Shown here in pieces: positions 39,369 to 50,477 of a DNA stretch of 64,000 nucleotides (positions within the stretch are counted from its first letter, which is position 1; every line of letters begins with the position of its first letter). The stretch comes from Pholis gunnellus (lineage: Eukaryota > Chordata > Actinopteri > Perciformes > Pholidae), in the NCBI GenBank assembly GCA_910591455.2, contig OU342811.1, forward strand, positions 8,474,947 through 8,538,946, read 5' to 3'. The notes below the pieces were generated by a model. It saw nothing but the letters and a program-made list of their open reading frames with translations. It was not told the origin of the DNA and did not search any database. The translations under genes and the position numbers were made by a program.

Positions 39369-42300
39369 TAATGTGACAACTGTGTTTTAAAGGAATAGTA
39401 TTGTATTACTTCAATATCTTTAGACAGAAGCATTGATTCCATTTGAATGTGTCAGTATATAATGTAGTTGGAAGTTTATAATATTTTAGGAGTACAATAA
39501 TTGTTTTCAAGCTAAATCCTAACAATTGCAAAACAGCCTGGCATTACAACTCTATTTGTATTCATCAGCTCTGGTTTTGGCCACGTTAACTGGAAACAAA
39601 TTGAAAGTTTGATATGATCTTAATTTATTTGTTCAAATAAAATTTGATTATATCAGATTACATCTTTGGAGATGCGTTACTGTAGATGTTCCTATTTTTA
39701 AAGAGGAGATTGACTTTGATTTTTACAAACATGCTCTAATTGAGCAAAGATACAATGACCTTACCGTTTGATCCAGAGACATGAGTGAAAATATTCACGT
39801 TTTCTATCACAGCTAAAGCTTCCTCTGGATTATACGACAGTAAGAAAAGGCAAAGTTCAGAGATGTACCTCATGGGGTCGTGTGAATGCATCTCTATGGG
39901 GCGAGGAGTCCCTCCTAGCCCGCCGCGGGTGAGGGCGTCGATGAAGCCTCGTACCACCGCGCACCTGCGCGCAGTCCCAAACTCGTCCAGAGTGTACCTG
40001 GCCGAACAGACGACAAAGAACATTCAGCTCCCGAGCCTCATGGGAAAAGACGGTGGCCGCTGCGTGTTTTCGCGCAGACTGTGTGGCGGAAGCCAGTCGC
40101 TGACGCACATCAACAATGCAGGCAGCTTTTCCAAAAAGGAAATACTTTGGGGTTGTTTTGATGATTTGGTGGTGGCGGTCTCTGTGACAGACTAAACAGA
40201 AGATAGTGCTAAATTAAGATTCCGGGAATGCCGGTCTCCACTCTCATAGCCTCAACATCCCACAGATGGGGCAGGACCTTGAACACTCGCTGGGCAAAGA
40301 GACAGGTGCGTTTAAAAATAATGCAGACAGACCGAACGAGGGTTTGACATTAAAACATGTCGTGGGGCAACGTGTGAAACTTCCCTTTTTGTCGTTTTGT
40401 TCTTGGGACAAATTGAAACTCAAAGTAAACTCGAGGAACTCTGTGAGTCCTCTGCAATTCTTTGCTCTGTCCTGTCCTAGATGGTATAGAACGAGATTTT
40501 TCATTTTTCTTCATTGTGTATTAGTGCTTGCCTTAAATGGGAGCGATGGGCATTAGTAATACTTCTCATATGTACTTCAGACATTTCAAAGCACTTCCAA
40601 GATTATTAGGACCCATAGCGGTATTGTATTATATGATTCTCAGAGTGACTGAACCCTTTTTTTAAAAATAGATAAGATTGTAAAATACGCTATAAAAACA
40701 CACAGCCGTGAAGCTGTAAGCCGATTAGTTAACTATTGTTTCAAAATGTCAGATTTTGCCGTAATTTACTGCAAAGTGTGGATAAGTGGTGGAAGGAGAT
40801 GGACAGGATTGAGGAGGAAGATGAAAAAAGAAAGGAGACGCGGAAATTACTGAGAGAGAAATTGAAAAAACGGAAAAGACAAGAAACGATCACAAATGAC
40901 AGTGAATCACGGCTTCTCGCTTAAGTTCATCCCCTAACCCACTGAAAACGCTTGAATAGAAGGTGGAATTAAACGACGAGGTAAATCAAAAACATAGCCG
41001 CTGTAAACAAAACTGTGTTCGTTTACTATAAAAAATGATCTCCTACGATTTAGTTGATATAATTTGAGCAGCAATTATTCAACTATGAGGCAACATATTT
41101 GGATAACTTTATGCAAAATATACACTTTATTACTTCCTGACGTTTTTCTGTTGCTTCAGGCTGTTTGTCCTGTAGTTTCCCCAACAAACGACCTCTTTGT
41201 TTCTCTCACCAAGAACACAGTGACAAGAGCCTCCTTGGCGATACGTTCTCACCAGACACCTGCGAGTGGCCGCAGATTGAAACACAGAGCGAACGAACAT
41301 GCGTTTCTGCTGCTACGATGAATGCCATTGAAGTGTGGTGCCTTATAGCTATCTGGCAAAGATATGATCAACAGAAATGGCTCGAGAACATTTTTTAGGG
41401 CTTCAGCTACTATTACTATTTGAATAAATGAATAACTATCCCATTTTAAAACATGCACCACTACACAGGTCGGCTTCTACTCGCTGTTAAGGCTCTTAGA
41501 AGATGCGTAAACACTGATTAGCATGGAGAGGAAGATACATAAAGGACCAGACCGTGCAACATGTTATGTGTGTGTGTGTGGGTGTGTGTGTCGGTTACTT
41601 GTAAAGGACAGGTCGGTCCTGTAAGGCTTCCATGGCTTGAGTCAGCACAGGGCAGATATCACAGGCCTCGTGGGTCAGTCCTCTGCATTCATCTTTGTAG
41701 AGAGAAGGAGCAAAGGAGGAGACGTGCATCCGTGAGAATAGGACAGCATCCTCCATCGAACTAAAAGGCTGCAGTCGTTCTAGTGGCTATGCTTGCTGTG
41801 TCACGCTCCCTTCTTTGTTGCTAAATGTTCTGGGCCATGGTAACCTTGACGGCAAGAAGAAAAATCAAAGCACTAAGAACATTTTCCCGTGAGCTTGTAC
41901 CAAGAAGTCAGTGCTTTTACTGATGCTTCAGACAATACAAACAAGGAACAGGCAGTTGCCAGACTGTGGAAAGCATGAGTCAACACGCTCCGCTCGAGTC
42001 GGACCTGGAAATAAAAGTAAATGCTCTATTCAAACAATGTGCAGTAATATTTTGTTCTCCCTCATAAATAGCTGACACATGCATATCAAAATAAAAACCC
42101 GTGACAAAATAAAACTTCTACTCCATGTGGAGAAATGATGAAAACACATAACTTACAGCCCTTTCATTTGACCGTTACCAAACTTTCACATTTCTGGATC
42201 TGGGTCCAAAGCACAGCAGAATAAGCGCCTGTAGGGCAACTCATAATTTAGTAGATGCTCTATATTGGGTTCTGTGGTGTCTGTGATCTGAATGGTTTAT

Positions 42301-44890
42301 TTCCACTTCAATTTCAATGACAAAACACTTGGCTAAGCTGAGGGAAATTTGGGTTTCTGGCATTCTTTTGGCAGAACTCAGTCAGGGGTTATGAGTCACA
42401 CGAGTCCTCAAATGTGTCCTATGCACGCATTACTTGCACATGAAAGAATTTTGAATGCACAAACCATCAAACAGTAGAAAAGACAAAAAAAACGGGCGTT
42501 AAATCCGCGATGATGGTGGTGGATCAGTATGAAGGTACGATGAGTCAGCGTGTACTGTACTCACTCTGAGCCCAGCGGTAGAGCTGCTCATATGAAGTCT
42601 CCTGTAACACGGCCATCTGCTCCATGATCTCTAACCTGGAACGAGCACACAGACCACATATTACATACACATAACCTGCTGCATAGTGTCAGATCGCAGG
42701 CAGGGACATAAATACCAGACCAGTGTGTTAATTTTCGTTTTTTCGCCCACTCATCTGTTCCACCATTCAGGTCGAAAATGAATTCAACAACTAGAACAGA
42801 ATCACTGTAAAAAAAAAAAAAAAAGAAAAAAAAATTCCATTCAGGAGAGACGGTGCACCGTACCCCGCAGTTTGCTGGTTGGTTCGCAGGAGGATTTTCA
42901 CATCCTCGTGGATGTGCTTCACTCGGCTCAGAGCTTTGAAGAAATCCTGGGAAATGGAAATGGACACGTGAATATATTAGGAGCAATATGGGTCGCAGGT
43001 TTGGCCAACTGCAACACAAAAGGACAGCTTTGGTAGAATGGTTTCCTGGTGTGGCCGCATTGTCGCTGATCATGCAGTATTGGTTGTTACGACCTTGATT
43101 TGAGGCAGACAGATGTGTGGTGTTGTTTCATATGCTCAATTATTTATGCGCATATCACAAATATATAAAAAGTGAAAACGATTTTTAGATCATTTTGTTT
43201 TGTTTTTTAAAAAAAAGGTTAAAAAAACCCACCTCAAATAACAAAATAAATAGTTCAAAACAATGGGATGTCTTGACAGAACTTATTAGATATTGTAGCG
43301 ACAAGTGAGACGACCAAACACTAGAGGACAGAAACAATGGAAGAGAAAAGGACTAATCTGCATCCATCCTCTGGGTGCAGATGGGAGGATGCTCTACGGG
43401 ACTTCATTAAGTGGTCCACAGTAGAATAGAGATTACCTCAGTGACGGGGGCATCCCGAGCCCCTCGCAGTGCGGCCATCTCCTCATTAGACAGCTGGAAC
43501 TTTGCGAGGAAGGCCTGAGCAACCTGAGCTCTCAACTCCAGCCGGTGACTGAGGAGGGGAAGAGATACATGTTGTGATTTCCTTCACATGCCATTGTTGC
43601 GCTGCAATATCTGTTTACGGAGAAATGATTCTCTCCTCATGATTGTTTTGTCATTTAGTTTCTGGTTATTTCAGTCTTCTCTAGTCATCACAACTTGTTT
43701 TGTCTGTCTTCAAGGCCCTGGAGTTTTATCACCTGGTGTTTTCTTACTGTGCAAATAAAAAGACCTGTCAGTGGAGGAGAACTGGAACAAAGTTGTATGC
43801 TTTTATTTCACACGGGAAAAAAAAAAGAAATGTTGTCAACAAGCTGTAATGTTTGACGCTCCACAGCAGATGGCAGTCATACTCCTCACACACACACACC
43901 CTTGGTCACAGTGAGCTCAGAGTGAGACAACAGGGTGGGACACACACCCACACCCACACCCACACACCCACACCCACACACACCCACCCACCCACACACC
44001 CACCCACAAGCTAAAGATATCATGTGCACAGAATAAATAACAGAGGAAGACAAGACACACAATAAGAATACAGAGACAGATACCGGCCAGGTTTTTTTTT
44101 GTCTGCATCAATAACAGCGGAGTGATCGCTATCCGTGTCACTAGAAGTGTCTCAGCACAATAGTGTCCATGGCAACGGCCCCAGTCAAACAGGGAACTCT
44201 TGTCACGGGACAGCAGGACAACAGGGAGCGCTCCCTTCTGTCCCCGTGTCTCCACCCAAACCACCTCGGCTATATTCTCTCCTCCCGTCTGCGAAAAACA
44301 CAAGGCTGGATCGGTAAATCACCAGGTTGAAGAAGCCCAACATTATCTGACCATTGTCTCTCATGCAAGCCATTACCAGCGCTCAGCCAGCTGAAAGTAA
44401 CGGGTTGTAAATCTGTGAGCGGGTTCTGTGATTTAGTATTTCGGTGTACGGCTCGCCGATGCCTCACACGCAGGACCTCGAGGCACCTTTGCCCTTTACG
44501 TGTTCCGCGGGTTGAGATTTGAGAAAGACGACAGCTTGGCCGTCCCGAGCACACACACACACAGGCTCGAGTGTCATACTTTAAAAAAAAAAAAGGAACT
44601 CGTTATAGCAACCCGGCTACATCAGCCCAATAGTAAGGAGTAACAATACAAAAAAAAGGCCGCACGCTTTCACTTTGAGATTGTCAAAAGCAATATTTTA
44701 GCCTGTCACAAATATTTAGAATTAATTATTAAGGTGACAGAAGATATATTATTTATATTTAAAAGGTATCCGTCACTGCATGCATGACAAAAAGGACTGA
44801 ATGGATTAAGAGAAAACACACCAAGTGACTGAGAGAAGTTAAAACAAGAAGCACTTCATCTACCTGATATACCATTATAATTAGAGTGAG

Positions 44891-44935
<45 letters not shown>

Positions 44936-47900
44936 AATAACACGCTATGCTAATGAGGCTATTAATTAAAACTAAGTGAAGCATACATTAGGGGAACCAC
45001 TTCCATGCGAACATGCTTGTCTTAATTCAACACATGAGCAACATTAATATGAAATATGTAAAGTCTTGTAAAGCGAGAAGCTACTGTTGTCTCAAGAAAG
45101 GAGATTTTATCACTAAAATGCAAATGTGTGCAGCGAGCCTTCGATCTGTTCTACGGGGAGGAACTGTGGTGCAAACAGGAAATTTCTATCATTAAAGCTT
45201 GTCGAGTTATTACCTTCACAAGATCCGAGAGGAAAAAGACAGAAATGCGCACATGAAAAAACGTCAGACGCACCAGTTTTATGGGACATAAAATTAATTG
45301 GCCATCCGATCCTAATAGGCCTCAACTAAAGCTTCCCAGGCCTCATCTGATTGGTCACATTTAACACGCCATAGCTTGGACTTTCATACATAAAGCAGTT
45401 ATTAATTAAGCCACAGACTGCATTCCAACAGTCGGTGCCTTCAAACCAGGTTGTGTTCATGAGAGGAGTGACTCACTGATGTTGTATTCTTGACATTATA
45501 AGATTAAGCTAAAGCCAACTTTGTAATATCTTTTGTCAAATTAGGCCTACTTGACACTGAAATGCAGAAAACACTAAATGATTTGCAATTTCTGACTCTT
45601 TTTTTTTTGTATTGCCACCTTGCAACAGTGTTCTGCCACTTGACCGGCAATTATATCATTGACTCTGCTGACCTCGAGAGTTTCATTTGCAGGCAGCAAT
45701 TGTTCCCGATCACTTATTTATAAAGGCTTCCGCCTACGGACGTGTCCAACTTCACAGACACGGGAGCAACCAGCGAAAAACTGTGCAACGGATTCACCTC
45801 CAGAAACTCGTGTTCAGCCAAAAGTGACAGACCTGTTCCACCAGGACGTAAATCACAACAAAGACACACAGGCTGCACACGGAGAGGAGGAGAGAGAGAG
45901 GGGGGGGGGGGGGGGGGGTTGTGGGAGCAGAGGAGAGCGAGGGAACGGCGGAGCAGCAGGATCGTTCTCTACGGCGCTGTCAGGACGCGACACGTTCTTC
46001 TCCCGGCCTGCAATTATCGAATACCGGAGAGCGGAAACAATACTTACACACAGCGCACTGGCAAGTATTTGCGGACGCTCTGGGCTGGTGGTTCAAAGAC
46101 AGAACTCAAATGAACTCAAAATACGCTTTTCTTGCAGAACACGTCGAGTTAGATTCAGGTTACACAATGTGACACGATGGAATGAAACACAGTTACAGTG
46201 TTTGTCTCTTTGTTTGTGTGCGATTTGTTTCCTCAATTGATTTTGTCTGTCCAAGCAGAGATGTCGTTGAAGCAGTCTAACGTCTGATGAACGGCTTCGT
46301 CAAACTGAAACACTGGAACTACCGATGCCCGTTTAATAAGCTGGTGGTGCAGCACCAGGGTTTATGAAACGCGAGAGCTTGATCAGTGAATAACATTCAA
46401 TTGAATGTATTTGTAATTGTTTCATTGAAACATGTGATTTGCATGAAAAGATTTACGGGACTTTTTTTTTGTTCCTTCTTATTTCTGACTGATAATCCAT
46501 ACGCAGTGAGCGATGCGGGGATTGAGTGTTCTCTCTGTAACAAGCGAGCGTCCCGCCCTCTCATAAATTGCAAAACCGTGTGGGTCGATTGTCCATTAAA
46601 ATCTATTAGGGGCCGTTTTAAAAGGCCTGCGTGGAAATTTGGCATTCACAACGCCGTTAGTTAGCCACGCGCTGATGATCACAGCCACATCAGACAACAC
46701 AGCCCTGCACTCATTAACAGCCAGCTGGGCCTTAATAAGGCTCGAGTACCCTTTACACAGGTCGTCATTTACACTTTGATGTCCCTGATTGTTCTCTGGA
46801 GGGTTTCAGATCTCTTGATGACCTAAGCAGACATCCTACTGAAAACATTTTCGTTATTTTTTTTTTAGGGAAAATGGTCTCACTAACACACAGGGCTCCA
46901 GGTGTAACAATGCATCATAGGCTGTAGGAATTACTGTAGTAAATGCATTGTAAATCTCAGTTGTGGTTATTAAATAAGACTACTTTAGGCCTTCTGTAGC
47001 TACCCGTGCAGTTCAGTAATAGCTGGAGAACTAAACCAACAGCTCCGGCTGCTCGTGAGGTCACACAACATCCGTCTCGTCTCGACTTGTTCAGCAGGTG
47101 ACATGTTGCGCTAATGCAAAGATCACACATTGCGCGACAGCTGGCTCGCGTTGCGTTTCATTATGGAACAACACAACACCTATTGAGTGATCTCGCTGAC
47201 AGCGCCTTTGAACGGGGCCGGCCCAAAACAAAAGAGCAGACAAACACGGGGTCGCCGGCTCTCAATGGCCCCAACCGCTCGCACCTTTGCTTCTGCACAC
47301 TGCAACACCGATTCATTAAAAGCTGACAAATGACACAGTGTCACTGCATGGCAGATAAGATAGCAAACAGGTCGGGACGAGCCTGCTCTGACAGGTAAAT
47401 ACACATCAGGCTTTGAAAACGCCCTATAAGCACAGAATAGGAGATAATGCCGCTAATGTGGCGCTGCTGTAATAACAGTCAACAGGAGAAAGCTATAAAA
47501 AAAGAAAAGACTTGGGACTGCAGAGGATTGTGTGACCGAGGAAAGTGTAGTGGTGCAGAGGGCTGACTGAAGGAGGACAGCTTGACTGCACGCTTCCCCT
47601 GGCAGCTCTTCTGAGACAAAAATCGCTAAAGACAAGGTCGAAGCCCCGCGTGCAGACACCATCCCATCTGGCTGAGGGGGTCATTGCAGCTCCGCGGACG
47701 GACAGCAGGTCCCAATGGGACCGCTGTGCAAAGACGGGGCACTCAGAAGGGCGTCCGAGTGAAACCTCTGACCAACTACCTTCATAAAAATAAAAAAGAC
47801 CCCCTTTACAAAACGACTTGTATTAATTCACTACCTGAACGTGTTCACTGCTGTCAGATTCAGAGCCCACCCCTTCCTGCGTCACCTGTCCGTCAAAGAG

Positions 47901-50379
47901 GTCCAGCGGAGCATGGAATTGCCTCGGAGCGTCGCAGCTGTAAGGGGGGTCTTTTGCCAGAAATCTACATCATCTTTGCCCGTGCCGCTGCCTCCATGTC
48001 GGCTCACAAGGTCACCGAGCACCGAGGTCACAGTTGCCACAAAATGCTAATGAATCCAATCCCAACCGTCAAGTATGAGCGAACAGGAGCGGGTGTTTTC
48101 TGTTCGCAGTCCCGTTTTAACACTCTGCAGGCCAAATTCGTAGATTAAAGCTGGAGTGCGGAACTTTTGTCTCCCCCCTCTGGCAGTGAGAGTGTTTGCC
48201 CTAATGGAGGAAACATAGCGATACAGCAGCAGCTAGCTACCGGGACTGGTTGCAGCAAATGAAAAAATAAAAACAAACCAAACTCAGCGTTCAGAGGAAG
48301 GAATAAAGTCAAAAATATTGACCGGGAAGACTTGAAGATGGAGCTACTGGAGGCGGGAGAGATGCAGCGAGCTCACCTGGAGGCAAAGGTGTGCCAGCGC
48401 GAGAAAGTCACCACCAGACCCCACAACTACTGCAAAATACTAATAATAATAATAATAATAATAATAATAAGGGGAGCAGCTGTGTTGTTAGAAGTTAGTG
48501 TTAGAAGTTATTTTGAAGCTGCTCGTCCCACTACCACCCCACCCAACACACCTTAAGTTTGAATAGTTTAGGTAGCCCGCTAAGTTAGTCTAAAGGCTCC
48601 TTGGTGGTGTGGATGAGATCCGCCCTGAGATGCTGAAGGCGCTGGACACTGTTGGGCTGTCTTGGCCGCCACACCTCTTCAATGTCGCATGGGGGCCCTG
48701 ATCAGTGCCCATGCACTGGCAGACCGGGGTGGTGGTTCCCATTGTCAAAAAAGGGGGGGGGCCGGAGAGTGTGCTCGAATTGTCGGGGTACATTCATGCC
48801 CTTGCCATACAAGTTCTCAGAATGCTACTACGCTTATTAATAACCATGTATGAAACAAATCAATATACACTGACAGACTTACTAGTCGTTACCTAAATCT
48901 CTTTGACTCTACTGTTGAGAAGGGGAGCAGGTCTTTAACAGTAAACTGGGTAACAGCTCCATGACACTCGTTCACCCTCTACAAACACTCTGAAGGGAGT
49001 AACGCAGTGTAAACAACAACTACTTTGACGTGTATCTCAAAGCCAAACGTCACAGGACCATACGAATAAAACGAAGGAAGTTGCGTTAATGATGATTGCT
49101 GCCCTCCGTATGCAAATAGACAACCGCGGGAGAAATATTCATCCAACTCATAAATCATTCATCCCTCCTCATCAGAACTAAAAGATGTGCTCCTTCTGCC
49201 CTGCTCCACATCTCTCCAACGTCTGACACTAGAAAGGAGCTGCGTTTCACATTCTTCAACTTATTAGTGTTGGCAGGTCAAATCTATATTTGTGCAAATA
49301 TTCAAATGACCCACATGCGATTCTTAATTGAATTGCTTGGCTCTAACTAAATGGGAAAAATACCCTTGGGTTAACAACTTTGGGAGGCGAGGTCCCACTT
49401 TCCAAACATGTGTGCATTAAAAGCGTATCACTTGCAAAGTGGACCACGTTGTTCCCGCAGTGTGGTTTGATTGAAGTGCTTTTTGTCTCGCCTGAACAGA
49501 AAAGAAGTGACTTCTCTGCAACAGAAATGAGACTACAGAGAGAGTGAACAGATGGAGTCTAGCTCTGGCGAGATGAAGATGCCTATCAGCGACGAAAATG
49601 ACTCGTGGTCTCAGAACAGATAAGGGGAGAATGGCAGTGTGGGGCTTCTTTGTACATTTCTGAAGATATTTTAGAATAAAGTTGCCACCTTATCTCTCTT
49701 ATCCCTCGCTGGTATTCTGAAACGGTAGTTTAAAAGTTCATTTTGGTGATTTTGTTTCAGTCGGACAGACACAACTTGTGCTTGCTATGACAAAATAAAA
49801 TTGCGTCTCTTGATTAATTCCCATACCAACACTTGTTAGAGAACAAGGATGAGTATCAAAGCTTGATCAATGTAATCCTTTTTATTATGGCAGCCCTATA
49901 ATAAACAGAACCTTGCATTAAAAGGTTGAGTTTTCGGAATGCGCCCTAAACTCTACAGATTAACTTGGGGCTGTACATTGCTAAAGTGCTGTGCATTTGA
50001 CGGCATGACAGTAAAATAACATTTTGTCCTCCAGATTTATGGAGCAAAATATCAGAAAAACGTTACAATATAATGCAATCCAAATCAGGAGTACCAAACT
50101 ACTCCCACAAAGGTTACAGTAGAGCTGAATTCACTATCTGATACACTACCACATTTGTTTGCTTGTGGTAGTTAATGATTACTGTTCATTGGATTGCATT
50201 ATAGTGCAAAGAGGTTTCTACTTCCCTGGTGTATCTGCTGTAGCCACAAGAGGGAAAAGTAAATCTGTAACCCAATAACTAAGATATATATATCAAAGGT
50301 AACTGGATTTGCCGTTTTCTCTTTGTCTATCTTCATCAATTATACATGGATATGTCAAGTAACAAGGTTAACTCTGGTC

Positions 50380-50477
<98 letters not shown>

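Noticed and set aside
45659..46240. 193-residue open frame in cog6 intron 4 (+ strand)
   Set aside because: It begins at TTG and contains no ATG; it crosses a G run and a GA repeat and resembles no protein. Kept only as part of a possible regulatory island.
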